NCBI RefSeq assembly: GCF_019793465.1 | Contig: NZ_JAILYJ010000003.1 | Coordinates: 1-64,000, forward strand | DNA: 64,000 nucleotides | From: Rhizobium croatiense | GTDB lineage: Bacteria > Pseudomonadota > Alphaproteobacteria > Rhizobiales > Rhizobiaceae | Direction: 5' to 3' | Part shown: one piece after another, positions 14,493-24,500 of the stretch | Numbering within the stretch: the stretch's first letter is position 1 | Layout of the letters: every line of letters starts with the position of its first letter | Notes under the pieces: model-generated | What the model saw: only the letters and a program-made list of their open reading frames with translations | Database searches by the model: none | What the model was told of the DNA's origin: nothing | Made by a program: the position numbers and the translations under genes

Positions 14493-17003
14493 GTGGACCA
14501 GATCGATTCCGAAGCCCGCGCCCTGCTTCCTGCCGACTTTACCCGCTGGTTTGCGGAAAAGGGCTGGCGCCCGCGCGCCCATCAGCTGGAATTGCTTGCC
14601 CGCGCCGAGGCCGGCGAAAGCACGCTGCTGATCGCCCCCACCGGCGCCGGCAAGACGCTCGCTGGTTTTCTGCCGTCGCTCACCGATCTCACCCGCCGCG
14701 GTCGCATTCCGCCGGGCTCCGCCTTTACCGGCATCCATACGCTCTATGTCTCGCCGCTGAAGGCGCTGGCGATCGACATCGAGCGCAATCTGATGAAGCC
14801 GGTCGCGGAAATGGGCCTGCCGGTCACCGTCGAAAACCGCACCGGCGATACGCCGAACGCCAAGCGCCAGCGCCAGAAGCTCAATCCGCCGGATATTCTG
14901 CTGACGACGCCCGAACAGGTCGCACTGCTTCTCGCCAACCGCGAAGCCGAGCGTTTCTTCAAGGACCTGAAATATGTGGTGCTCGACGAATTGCATTCGC
15001 TCGTCACCTCCAAGCGCGGCCACATGCTGTCGCTCGGCCTTGCCCGCCTGCGCCGCCTTGCCCCAGGCCTGAAGACCATCGGCCTGTCGGCGACCGTCGC
15101 CGAGCCGATGGATCTGCAGAAATGGCTGGTCGCTCAGGAGGAGGGCAGGGAGCATCACGCCGGCCTCGTGGTCGTCGAAGGCGGCGCCAAGCCTGACATT
15201 TCGATCTTGTCCACCGAGGAGCGCATTCCCTGGGCCGGCCATTCCGCCAAATATGCCATTCCCGATGTCTACCGGCAGCTCCTCGACCATCAGACGACGC
15301 TGCTGTTCGTCAACACCCGCAGCCAGGCCGAAATGCTGTTCCAGGAACTCTGGACGATCAATGACGACAACCTGCCGATCGCCCTCCATCACGGCTCGCT
15401 CGATGTCGCCCAGCGCCGCAAGGTCGAGGCGGCGATGGCCGAAAACCGGTTGCGCGCCGTCGTCGCCACTTCGACGCTCGATCTCGGCATCGACTGGGGC
15501 GATGTCGATCTCGTCATCCATGTCGGCGCGCCGAAGGGCGCCTCGCGTCTTGCCCAGCGCATCGGCCGCGCCAATCACCGCATGGACGAGCCCTCGAAGG
15601 CGATCCTCGTGCCCGCCAACCGTTTCGAGGTCATGGAATGCCAGGCGGCGCTCGACGCCAATTATCTCGGCGCCCAGGACACGCCGCCGGTCGGCCGCGG
15701 CGCGCTTGACGTGCTCGCCCAGCACGTGCTCGGCATGGCCTGCGCCGAACCCTTCGACATGCTGGAACTCTATGACGAGATCACCAGCGCCTCGCCCTAT
15801 GCCGATCTCACCTGGGAAAACTTCGAACGCGTCGTCGATTTCGTCGCGACCGGCGGTTATGCGCTGAGGACCTACGAGCGTTACGCCCGCATCCGCAAGA
15901 CCAAGGAGGGACGCTGGCGGGTCTCCAATCCTGCCGTCGCCCAGCAATATCGCCTTAACCTCGGCACCATCGTCGAAAGCCCGATGCTGAACATCCGCAT
16001 GGTCAAGCGCGGCGAGGGCGGCCGGATCGGCCGCGGCGGCGCCACGCTGGGCAAGGTCGAGGAATATTTCCTCGAGCAATTGTCGCCCGGAGATACCTTC
16101 ATCTTCTCCGGCAAGGTGCTGCGCTTCGAAGGCATCCGCGAAAACGAATGCCTGGCCTCGCAGGCCTTCTCGCTCGATGCGAAGATCCCCTCCTATGCCG
16201 GCGGCAAATTCCCGCTGTCGACCTATCTCGCCGAACAGGTGCGGGCGATGATCGCCGATCCCGACCGCTGGCGCCAGCTGCCGGATCAGGTGCGCGACTG
16301 GCTGTCGCTGCAGACGGACAAGTCGATGCTGCCGAAGCGCGACGAGTTCCTGATCGAAACCTTCCCGCGCGGCAGCCGCTTCTATATGGTCGCCTATCCC
16401 TTCGAGGGCCGTCTCGCCCATCAGACGCTCGGAATGCTGCTGACGCGCCGGCTGGACCGGGCCGGCGCCAAGCCGCTCGGCTTCGTCGCCACCGATTATT
16501 CTCTCGCCATCTGGGGGCTGGAGGATATGGGCCTGATGATCGGCAACGGCCGGCTCAGCCTTTCCGACCTCTTCGACGCGGACATGCTGGGCGACGATCT
16601 CGAAGCCTGGCTCAACGAATCCTTCCTGTTGAAGCGCACCTTCCGCAATTGCGCCGTGATTGCAGGCTTGATCGAGCGCCGCCATCCTGGCAAGGAAAAG
16701 AGCGGCCGCCAGATCACCGTCTCCGCCGATCTAATCTATGACGTGCTGCGCAGCCACGAGCCGGATCACATCCTCTTGCAGGCGACGCGGCAGGATGCGG
16801 CGACCGGACTTTTGGATATAAGCCGACTTGGCGATATGCTGATGCGAATCAGGGGCCATATCACCCATCGCCCGCTCGACCATATTTCCCCGCTCGCCGT
16901 GCCGGTGATGCTGGAGATCGGACGCGAAGCGGTGCCGGGCGAGGCCCATGACGCATTGCTCGCCGAAGCGGCGGACGATCTGATCGCCGAAGCGATGGCC
17001 TGA
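14493..17003 (+). CDS. ligase-associated DNA damage response DEXH-box helicase
   Basis: An 836-residue Lhr-like helicase. Domain 1 has the Walker A motif LIAPTGAGKTLAGF near residue 50, LLTTPEQVALLL, the DEXH box VVLDELHSL near 160 and a SAT motif. Domain 2 contains the FVNTRSQAE and STLDLGIDWGDVDLVIHVGAPKGASRLAQRIGRANHR segments. A long C-terminal DEAD/H-associated region ends near EIGREAVPGEAHDALL. In bacteria this subfamily occurs in a set with an ATP-dependent DNA ligase, an exonuclease and PdeM. It starts with GTG at 14493, the only in-frame start giving the expected N-terminus. PdeM follows 25 bases later. Confidence 0.95.
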   Translation: MDQIDSEARALLPADFTRWFAEKGWRPRAHQLELLARAEAGESTLLIAPTGAGKTLAGFLPSLTDLTRRGRIPPGSAFTGIHTLYVSPLKALAIDIERNLMKPVAEMGLPVTVENRTGDTPNAKRQRQKLNPPDILLTTPEQVALLLANREAERFFKDLKYVVLDELHSLVTSKRGHMLSLGLARLRRLAPGLKTIGLSATVAEPMDLQKWLVAQEEGREHHAGLVVVEGGAKPDISILSTEERIPWAGHSAKYAIPDVYRQLLDHQTTLLFVNTRSQAEMLFQELWTINDDNLPIALHHGSLDVAQRRKVEAAMAENRLRAVVATSTLDLGIDWGDVDLVIHVGAPKGASRLAQRIGRANHRMDEPSKAILVPANRFEVMECQAALDANYLGAQDTPPVGRGALDVLAQHVLGMACAEPFDMLELYDEITSASPYADLTWENFERVVDFVATGGYALRTYERYARIRKTKEGRWRVSNPAVAQQYRLNLGTIVESPMLNIRMVKRGEGGRIGRGGATLGKVEEYFLEQLSPGDTFIFSGKVLRFEGIRENECLASQAFSLDAKIPSYAGGKFPLSTYLAEQVRAMIADPDRWRQLPDQVRDWLSLQTDKSMLPKRDEFLIETFPRGSRFYMVAYPFEGRLAHQTLGMLLTRRLDRAGAKPLGFVATDYSLAIWGLEDMGLMIGNGRLSLSDLFDADMLGDDLEAWLNESFLLKRTFRNCAVIAGLIERRHPGKEKSGRQITVSADLIYDVLRSHEPDHILLQATRQDAATGLLDISRLGDMLMRIRGHITHRPLDHISPLAVPVMLEIGREAVPGEAHDALLAEAADDLIAEAMA

Positions 17004-17028
17004 GACCTGTTTGGGAATAACGACCGTG

Positions 17029-17754
17029 ATGAACCGCCTGGCGCTCGCGCGCGACATTTCAGGATTGGCCGCGGTGCCGGGCATCGAGACGTCGATCCAT
17101 GGCATTGCCGCCGTCTGCGATCCGCTCGGCGCCCTCTATCTGCCCGATGCCGGCCTGCTTGTCGTCTCCGACCTGCATCTGGAAAAGGGTGCGGCCTTCG
17201 CCCGACGCGGCATGATGCTGCCGCCCTATGATACGCTGGCGACCCTGACCGTGCTGGCCGCGGTCATCTCGCGCTATGATCCGAAGCTCGTCGTCTCGCT
17301 CGGCGACAATTTCCACGACCGCATCGGCTCCGCGCATCTGCCAGAGAACTTTCGGGCGCTGATCGTCGCCATGGCGCGCGGCCGCGAATGGATCTGGATC
17401 AACGGCAATCACGACCCCGACGGCGTCGTCGATCTGCCCGGCGCTTGCACCGACGAGATGCATTATGCCGGCCTGACCTTCCGCCACGAGCCGAAAAACG
17501 GCCTGCAGAGCGGCGAAATCGCCGGCCACCTGCACCCGTCGGCGACCGTGCGCCGGCGCGAGAGATCGATCCGCCGCCCGTGTTTTGCCACCGACGGCGC
17601 CCGCCTGCTAATGCCCGCCTTCGGCGTCATGAGCGGCGGCTTGGATCTCGGCCATCAGGCGATGAAGGACCTGTTCGACAGGGCGGCGCTGGTGGCGCAT
17701 CTGTTGGGGCGGGACCGGATTTATTCGGTCAGGTATGGGAATTTGAGGGGGTAG
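17029..17754 (+). CDS. pdeM: ligase-associated DNA damage response endonuclease PdeM
   Basis: A 241-residue calcineurin-like metallophosphoesterase. All metal-binding motifs are present: VVSDLHLEKG, SLGDNFHD, WINGNHDPD, FRHEP and GEIAGHLHP. PdeM is the endonuclease/phosphoesterase component of the ligase-associated repair set, acting on DNA ends. The ATG at 17029 gives the family N-terminus; a TTG six codons upstream also exists. It is directly downstream of the DEXH helicase, forming a two-gene unit. The ligase and exonuclease of the set are not in the window. Confidence 0.93.
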   Translation: MNRLALARDISGLAAVPGIETSIHGIAAVCDPLGALYLPDAGLLVVSDLHLEKGAAFARRGMMLPPYDTLATLTVLAAVISRYDPKLVVSLGDNFHDRIGSAHLPENFRALIVAMARGREWIWINGNHDPDGVVDLPGACTDEMHYAGLTFRHEPKNGLQSGEIAGHLHPSATVRRRERSIRRPCFATDGARLLMPAFGVMSGGLDLGHQAMKDLFDRAALVAHLLGRDRIYSVRYGNLRG

Positions 17755-17771
17755 GAACTGTTACCCCTGAT

Positions 17772-17975
17772 AGGGTGTGCCGTGTAAGGCCCCCTGCCCT
17801 GCCGGGCATCTCCCCCACGGGTGGGGAGATTGGCTGGGCGCGATGGCATCCCCAAACAACAAACGTCACAGCCGCCGCAACGGCAGACGGAGTGAGAAGG
17901 CCAAGCCACTTGTGATCTCCCCACCTGTGGGGGAGATGCCCGGCAGGGCAGAGGGGGGCGGCCACGGCGCACCCT
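17772..17975. repeat. RIME-like long inverted repeat, copy 1
   Basis: An intergenic element of about 200 bases whose outer ends (AGGGTGTGCCGTG and CACGGCGCACCCT) are near-perfect inverted copies. Each arm contains a CTGCCCTGCCGGGCATC or reverse segment and the core CTCCCCCACNGGTGGGGAG palindrome. The same arms recur at 32494-32685 and 33372-33591. It sits between pdeM and the transglycosylase gene, whose 3' ends face each other. Rhizobial intergenic mosaic elements have this organisation; the exact family name is my inference. Confidence 0.8.
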
Positions 17976-17984
17976 AATTATTGC

Positions 17985-18566
17985 TTAGTTGCACCCCTGC
18001 AATTGCTGCTGATAGGTCCATGCCATCCGCGCGAACTTCTGCGCCGTCTGCTGTAACTGCCCGTTCGAGCGCCAGTCGCCGCGCTTATATCCCGTCGGAC
18101 CGGAATAATAAGCGAGATAGAGATTATAGGCGTCGGTCAGCGGAATGCCGGTCTCCACGCTGTTCTGGTAATGATACCAGCCGATGAAATCGATGGCGTC
18201 GGTGAAGTTCGTCCGCCGTGCCGCCCAGTTCCCGGTCTGCGACTGATAGTGATCCCACGTTCCGTCGAGCGCCTGCGAATAGCCGTAGGCGGTCGATGGC
18301 CGGGTCCAGGGAATGAAGCCGAAGAGCTTGGTGCGCGGTGGCCGCGCATAGGGCTGGAAGCCGGATTCGGTGTACATCGTCGCCATCAGGATCGGCACGG
18401 GCACGCCGTATTTCTTTTCCGTCCGTTCAGCCGCCCTCTGCCAGCTGGAAAAAAGCCCCTCGCGCTGGTCGAACACGGCGCAGATGTTTCTCGTCTGCTT
18501 CGGCGCCGTCGCGCAGCCGGCAAGCAGCGCGAAACCCACGGCGGTCAGAACGATACGAGTACGCAT
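17985..18566 (-). CDS. lysozyme-like (SLT-type) transglycosylase lipoprotein
   Basis: A 193-residue lipoprotein: signal MRTRIVLTAVGFALLAGC with a LLAGC lipobox. The mature part matches the transglycosylase SLT/lysozyme-like fold, with PILMATMYTESGFQPYA (the Glu in TES being the expected catalytic acid), STAYGYSQALDGTWDHYQ, and YLAYYSGPTGYKRGDW. It probably cleaves peptidoglycan glycan strands at the outer membrane. It is a single-gene unit pointing toward the copy 1 repeat. Confidence 0.88.
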   Translation of the reverse strand: MRTRIVLTAVGFALLAGCATAPKQTRNICAVFDQREGLFSSWQRAAERTEKKYGVPVPILMATMYTESGFQPYARPPRTKLFGFIPWTRPSTAYGYSQALDGTWDHYQSQTGNWAARRTNFTDAIDFIGWYHYQNSVETGIPLTDAYNLYLAYYSGPTGYKRGDWRSNGQLQQTAQKFARMAWTYQQQLQGCN

Positions 18567-18682
18567 AACAAAACCTCTCGTTTCAGAGAGATTACTAACT
18601 CGTAAACGTTAAGAACCGGTTTTTACTCAAATACGAAGCTTTTTAGAAAGGGTAAGGCCACGGGGTGAAGACCCCTCCCCAA

Positions 18683-18705
18683 CCCCTCCCCGCAAGGGGG
18701 AGGGG
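18683..18705. repeat. short C-rich palindromic repeat (CCCCTCCCC-N5-GGGGAGGGG)
   Basis: A 9-bp perfect stem with a 5-base loop in the gap between the DHFR-like gene and the transglycosylase gene. Shorter relatives occur at 28861-28881 and 30172-30191, which indicates a dispersed family. Confidence 0.6.
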
Positions 18706-18721
18706 CTATGCGCGGCACCCG

Positions 18722-19279
18722 CTACGCCTTGACGGGTTCATAGCGCAGGATTACCGCGCCGCTTGCCGTCGTTGAGGATTCAATGAGTTTCAGCGGCAGC
18801 TGGGCCGCAGCCGCCTTGAAAAGCGGATTGCCGCCGCCGAGGATGACGGGCACCACGCAGACCCTGATTTCATCGATCAGGCCCGCTTTCAGCAAGCTGT
18901 CGGCAAGCTCGGCACTGCCGAAGATGAAGATCGTCTTGCCGTCCTCCTGCTTCAGCTTCGTCAGTTCGGGGATCGGATCGCTGACGATGCGGGCATTGTT
19001 CCAGCCGGGCTCGGTCATTGTCCGCGAAACGGCGATCTTGGCGATGCCGTTCATATAGGCCTTGATCTTGTCTTCGCTCCCGGCGGTCGGCCAATAGGAA
19101 GCCATGCCCTCATAGGTCTTGCGGCCGAAGACCAGGAGATCGCCTTCTTCGCCGAAATGCTCGGCCAGGCGCTGCAGCTCCGGCCCCCAGGCGAGATTGT
19201 GGAAGTCTATATCCCACGGTTTCGTACCCTCGAAATAGCCGTCGAGCGTCATCAGGTTCCAGACAACAAGCTTTCTCAT
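18722..19279 (-). CDS. dihydrofolate reductase-family protein (RibD C-terminal-like)
   Basis: A 185-residue protein of the DHFR/RibD_C fold. It begins MRKLVVWNLMTLDGYFEG, then has LLVFGRKTYEGMASYW, IFIFGSAELADSLLKAGLIDEIRVCVVPVILGGG and an LIES ending typical of the stand-alone YyaP/YwjB-like reductases. These use NADPH but are distinct from housekeeping FolA; the substrate is unknown. The start at 19279 has AAGGAGGATTGG upstream. An open frame to 19411 exists but lacks the fold. No operon partner. Confidence 0.9.
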   Translation of the reverse strand: MRKLVVWNLMTLDGYFEGTKPWDIDFHNLAWGPELQRLAEHFGEEGDLLVFGRKTYEGMASYWPTAGSEDKIKAYMNGIAKIAVSRTMTEPGWNNARIVSDPIPELTKLKQEDGKTIFIFGSAELADSLLKAGLIDEIRVCVVPVILGGGNPLFKAAAAQLPLKLIESSTTASGAVILRYEPVKA

Positions 19280-19451
19280 CTCCAATCCTCCTTCCAAACC
19301 ACAATCAGAACCGGTTGCCTTTAGCAACTGGTTGAAGGCTAAATCGACTGATAGCGAATTGCAAGCGGTTTTTGTGGCCGATCGATGGCCGCCAGCGAAC
19401 CAAAGCCTCACTCTTGTCTGGAAAAATTTGCCGGGCGTCGCTCTGCGCGGA

Positions 19452-20252
19452 TCAGTCCTTGCGGAAGATCAGGCTGGCGCCCCAGCCGGTGACCACGGCG
19501 AGCAGCACGGCCGCACAGCCGTATAGGATCGGCTGGTCATGCGCCGCATCGGTGATCGTCTGCTCGATGCCCGTCTTGATGACGCGCAGCGGCAGCGATT
19601 TCTCGGTGACGAGATTGCCGCTCTTGAAGAGGTAGGCGCGCACCGTATGCACCCCGTTCGGAATATTTGCCGGCAGGCGCAGGCCCGCCTTGAACAGGTT
19701 CGAGGAAACGAACCGCACGCCGCTCGGATTGCGGTCATAAAGCGCGCCTCCCTGCTGCAGCCGCAGGAAAGCCTGGCGGAATTCGCCGAGATTGCTGCCG
19801 TCGCCGACGAAGCCGACCGGCGTCAGCGGAATGTGATCGATGCCGATCCCCTGATCGGTCAGTTCGAGCGGCGTCGTCAGATCGTCGATCATTCGCGAGC
19901 TCGACATCGAATAGGAATGCGGCACCGCCTCGAAGGTCATCGAGCGCGTATTCACCCAGATGCCGAAGACGCGTTCCTTCTTGCGCACCGTCGCATCCTG
20001 GCGCGGGCCTTCCAGCACTACGACCACGTCATATTGGCCGATGGCGAGCAGCAGCTGATCGGTGTTGGAGAGCGCCCCGAAGATCGTGAGATCGGCGCCG
20101 TGGAAGTCCGAGGTGATGGCGATTTCGCTGGTCGAGGTGCCGATCTCAAGCCCTTCGCGCACCGCTTCCGTTGATTGTCCCGGCAGCCATTGCGCGCCGG
20201 CGGTCGCCGGCAGCAGGCAAAGAAGCGCGAGGAAGGCGGCGAGCAGACGCAT
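19452..20252 (-). CDS. TIGR02186-family exported membrane-anchored protein
   Basis: A 266-residue protein with a signal peptide (MRLLAAFLALLCLLPATAGA), a beta-rich periplasmic region and a single C-terminal membrane helix (ILYGCAAVLLAVVTGWGASLIF) before a basic tail. It fits the TIGR02186 family, found next to TauE/SafE-type exporters in alphaproteobacteria. Its ATG shares one base with the TGA of the TauE/SafE gene (TGATG), so it is translationally coupled. I infer that it assists that transporter from the periplasmic face. Confidence 0.9.
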   Translation of the reverse strand: MRLLAAFLALLCLLPATAGAQWLPGQSTEAVREGLEIGTSTSEIAITSDFHGADLTIFGALSNTDQLLLAIGQYDVVVVLEGPRQDATVRKKERVFGIWVNTRSMTFEAVPHSYSMSSSRMIDDLTTPLELTDQGIGIDHIPLTPVGFVGDGSNLGEFRQAFLRLQQGGALYDRNPSGVRFVSSNLFKAGLRLPANIPNGVHTVRAYLFKSGNLVTEKSLPLRVIKTGIEQTITDAAHDQPILYGCAAVLLAVVTGWGASLIFRKD

Positions 20253-21172
20253 CAGTTACCCCCCATCACCACCGAATAGACGTCGGCCGGCGTTACCACC
20301 AGCGCGATCGCCAGACGCAGGCCAACGGCCAGCACCAGCAGGCCGAGCAGGGCGCGCAGCTGTTCGCCACGCAGCTTCTGGCCGACGCGAACGCCATATT
20401 GCGCGCCGATCACACCCGCGACCATCAGGATAAAGGCAAGCACGATGTCGACGGAGAAGTTCGTCGCCGCCTGCACGATCGTCGTATAGGCGGTCACGAA
20501 GATGATCTGGTAGAGCGAGGTGCCGACCACGACATTGGTCGGGATGCGCAGGAGATAGATCATCGCCGGCACCATGATGAAGCCGCCGCCGACGCCCATG
20601 ATCGAGGTGAGGATGCCGATCGCAAAGCCGAGTGCCACGATCGGAATGACGCTCAGAAAGATCTTCGATTTCTTGAAGCGCACCTTGAGCGGCAGCTTGT
20701 GCACCCAGTGCTGGTGGCCCGGCTTGCGCGGCGCCGGCGGTTCGTTGCGGGCGGCGCGGCGCATGGCATTGATGCTTTCGAGCAGCATCAGCCCACCGAC
20801 AGTCCCGAGGAAGATGACGTACATCAGCGAGATTATGAGGTCGAGCTGGCCCACGCGGCGCAAAAGCGAAAAGATCCAGATACCGACCGTGGCGCCTGAA
20901 AGACCGCCGACCAGAAGCACCGTGCCGAGCTTGACGTCGAGGGTGCCGCGCCGGAAATGGGTGATCGCGCCCGAAATCGACGACGCCACCACCTGGTTGG
21001 CGCCGGTGGCCACCGCGACGACAGGGGGGATATTGTAGAAGATCAGCAGCGGCGTGATGAGAAAACCGCCGCCGACACCGAACATTCCTGACAGGAATCC
21101 GACGGCCGCCCCCATGCCGAGAATGATGAAAATGTTCACCGACAATTCTGCGATAGGCAGATAGATTGTCAC
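20252..21172 (-). CDS. TauE/SafE-family sulfite/anion exporter
   Basis: A 306-residue permease with about eight membrane helices and the two family repeats: GAAVGFLSGMFGVGGGFLITPLLIF near the start and GILTSIMGVGGGFIMVPAMIYL past the middle. TauE/SafE proteins export sulfite or organosulfonates; the specificity here is not shown. The gene is first in a unit with the coupled TIGR02186 gene. A 7-bp hairpin (21191-21209) lies in its leader. The divergence from podJ is not relevant, as both genes run on the minus strand with podJ upstream. Confidence 0.92.
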   Translation of the reverse strand: MTIYLPIAELSVNIFIILGMGAAVGFLSGMFGVGGGFLITPLLIFYNIPPVVAVATGANQVVASSISGAITHFRRGTLDVKLGTVLLVGGLSGATVGIWIFSLLRRVGQLDLIISLMYVIFLGTVGGLMLLESINAMRRAARNEPPAPRKPGHQHWVHKLPLKVRFKKSKIFLSVIPIVALGFAIGILTSIMGVGGGFIMVPAMIYLLRIPTNVVVGTSLYQIIFVTAYTTIVQAATNFSVDIVLAFILMVAGVIGAQYGVRVGQKLRGEQLRALLGLLVLAVGLRLAIALVVTPADVYSVVMGGN

Positions 21173-21501
21173 AACCGACCCCGAATGATGACCGCCCCTG
21201 CCGGGCGGTTTCCGTCACGTCCCCGTTCGAATGCGCACCATACTGCGAAATCGTTGCCAGAGGCTTTCGATCAGCCCCCAGGAGCGATGGAGATCGAGAG
21301 TGGACGATTCGATGGATGCGCCGAGCGATCTGTCCCGCATAATCCGGCTTTTTTCAGATTGCGTGACAGGCGGCGGAAAAAATCGAGATGCCTTTGTGCC
21401 GCAAGCCTTCTGTAGCGCGATTCCAGCAAAAGGGCGGCGCGGTTTGCGCCCGGCTTGGCGCAAACAGGACATCGTCATGTCCGTAGCCGGCGGGAACCGT
21501 T
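21173..21501. other. 329-base gap between podJ and TauE/SafE
   Basis: I see no convincing gene. The gap holds the ACCGCCC-CTGCC-GGGCGGT hairpin (21191-21209) just upstream of the TauE/SafE start. A minus-strand frame of 87 codons (21215-21478) has no good ribosome binding site and no recognised motif. Confidence 0.5.
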
Positions 21502-24500
21502 CTAGATCGCCTTGGCCACCTGCTTGTTGCGCTCGAGCAGCGCCCTGACCGTCGCATCGGTCACCTTGCCGTCCGGCTGCTGGCCGATCGACTTCTGGAA
21601 GTTCTTGATCGCGGTCACGGTCTTTGCGCCCATTTCGCCGTCCGGCACGCCGGCGTCGAAGCCGTTATTGTTGAGGATGGCCTGGATGTTGCGGATCGCC
21701 TTCTTCATGTCGACGGAGGCCGTCTTCGCGCCGGTACCCGCCCATTCGTCGGGGATGTCGATGCCGTTGGCGCGGTGGTCGAGCGTCTCCGGCTGCCAGA
21801 GATCGGCCTTGGCGCGGGCGCGCTCGAGCTGTTCGGGCTTCATCGCGTTGGCGACCTCGTCGCGCTTCTGGGCCGCATCCTTGTCACCGGCCTTGGCGGC
21901 GACTGCAAACCACTTGTAGGATTCTTCGAGGTCGGCCGGAACGCCGTTGCCCCTCGCGCAGAGGATCGCTAGGTTGAACTGGCTGTCGGTGATGCCGAGG
22001 TTGGCGGCCTTGATGAACCAGGAGGCGGCCGTCGTATAATCCTGCTGGCCGAGCGCGCCGGAGGCGTGGAGCACGGCGAGATTATGCATGGCGCTGGCAT
22101 TGCCCTGGTTTGCGGCCTGCTCGTAGAAGGTCTTTGCCTTGGCGATGTCGCGTTCGACGCCGTTGCCTTTCTCATACATGCTGCCGAGCCGGTACTGCGC
22201 CGGCGCAAAACCCTTGTCGGCCGAAAGCTGGTACCAGCCTGCGGCCTGCTTCTGATCGACGGCCATGCCGTTGCGGCCGTCCGAATAGCGCGCGCCGATC
22301 TCGAACAGCGCCAGCGCATCGCCGCCCTGCGCCGCATCTGCAAGCGATTTCGGCTGCACGGTGTCGGGAATGGTGATGGCGGCCTGCGGCGCTGCGGCTG
22401 GCGTATTCGGAACGAAGCCCGATGTTCCCTGCGTTGGGCTGGACGAAGCGGCGGGCGCAAAATTTGCAGCTCCTTCGGCGTCAAGCGGGGCAGCGTCGGT
22501 CAGATGATCGCCGGCGGCGGGTGCGGTTGTTTCCGGCTGCTCCCGGTCGGCGGCCGGGGGAGCCGTCTCGACTGCGGGAGCGTTCACCTCCGCAGCGCCG
22601 GTGTCGGGCTGGGCGGACGTCCCATCCGGCAAGGCCGGCTGCGGGTTATCCGTTGCTCCGGTCAGCGCCGAGACCTCCGCCGGCGGCTGCGGCGCGGGTT
22701 CGCCGCTCGTCAGCGTCCGGGCCAGCGGAAAGGCCATGATGGCGAGCAGCACGGCGCCGACCGCCAGCAGGATCGGCCGGCGGTAGCGCGAAAAGGCGCT
22801 GACCTTGCCGGTTTTCCCCGTCTGGTCGTTCTTGCCCAACTTGTCAGCCTTGGCTGTCGCGCCCTTCTTCTCGGCCTTGGCGGCCGCTTGCTTCGGATTG
22901 GCGTCCACTTCCATCGCGGCTGCCTGCGCCGCCCGGCGCGCAGCGGCGATGTAATCGGCGCGATCGGTCTCGACGGGAGGTTTACCGCGTGCGGCACTCT
23001 GGCTGGCGCGCACCCGTTCAAGGATCTTCTTGACGTCAGGCGCGCCCGAACCCGGCTCCAGCAGTTCGTTCGCGGCATCCGTCGGAACCACGTCGGCAGG
23101 ATCGATCGACGGCGCGGGGTCGATCACCGCCCGTTCGGCGGCCTTCGTCTCGGCTTTCTTGCCGGGGCGCAACCGCTTGCCGAGGCTGGCGAGCAGACTG
23201 GATTTTGCCGGCGCCGGCGTCGCCGCCTCCGGCGTTCTGGTCGCCGCTTCGATGGCGATCGCGCTCGCTCCGCTCATGACCGCGGCCTGCGCCGGGGCGG
23301 CAGGTTCGGCTGCGACCTCAACCGGGCGGATGACCGGAGAGGCCATCGCTGCCGGGGCAGCTTCCGGCGTCCGGGCGGCCTCGGCCACCATCAGCGCGTA
23401 AGGGTCGACATCGAAATCGACGTCGGCGACCGGCATCGGGGCGACCGGCCGTCCGCGCTCTTCCATCCCGTCGAGGCGGTCGGCGATATGCACCAGCGTC
23501 TCATGCAGCGCCTTGAAAGTCTTGTGCGTGCGCTCCTCGCTGTCGCGGCTGATATCCTCGAGGTGGCGCAGATCCTCGGCCAGCGCCGTCAGCGCCGACA
23601 TGTCGGCAGCGGGCACGCCGCCATGGGCGGCGCCATTGCGCGAATAGGCCTCGACGACGGCTTCCGCCGCCTGGCGTGCGGCTTCGATGATATATTCGTC
23701 GCTCGTCGCCATATAATCTTCGATCGCGCCCATGCGCTGGTCGAGATCGGCGGGGATCGCGGCGCTTTCGCGCGGCTCGCTCATCAGCGCCGAAAGATTG
23801 GCGATCTGGTCTTCGAGGTTTTTGAGCGCCCGCGGATCGGTCGGCGCTGCTGCTGTGCTCTCTTCCAGCCGGGCGGCGATATCGCTCAGCCGTCCTTCGA
23901 GACGCCGGAAGGCGCCGTCGTCGATCGCCGCGGCCGTCGCCGGCTGCGGATGGGCCATCTCGTCGATGCGCCGGGCGAGATAATCGAGCCGCTGCGCCAG
24001 CACGTCGTTGACGGCGCCGTTCTCGAGCGCGTCGATCTTGCGGGAGATGTCGGACAGGGGTCCGGTGAGGTCGGGCTGCGCGGCCGTCTGCTGCGTGCGC
24101 TCCAGCAGATAGGAAAGATGTTCCAGCCGCTCGTCGAGCCGCGACGTCGCTTCCGCCTTGGTCAGCTCCTCGACACGTTCCGTCAGCGCTTCCAGCCGCA
24201 TTGCCAGCTCATCGGCCGGCGTCGCCCGGCTGGCGGCATCATGGCTCATCACGTCGATCTGGTCGGCGAGCGCCGAAAGCCGGCTTTCCAGCCGCTGCAT
24301 CAGCGTCGGATCGCTGTTGGCGGCCGCACGTCCGCTGGCCGCGATCGCCCGGCTGATCTCGTCGAGCCGCATGTCCATGGCGGCGAACTGTTCGGCCATG
24401 ACCCGGTCATGCGGCTGGATCATATTGCCGAACTGCTCCATCGCCGTGGCGATGGCGATGAGCTTGTCTTCCAGCGCGCGGACCGCCGGGCTTTCGCCCA

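Noticed and set aside
13863..16685. A 940-codon open frame antisense to the second YitT gene and the helicase
   Set aside because: It mirrors two genes with complete family motifs; its own translation is rich in His/Glu/Arg-type codon-shadow residues and has no known domain. Long antisense frames are expected in G+C-rich DNA.
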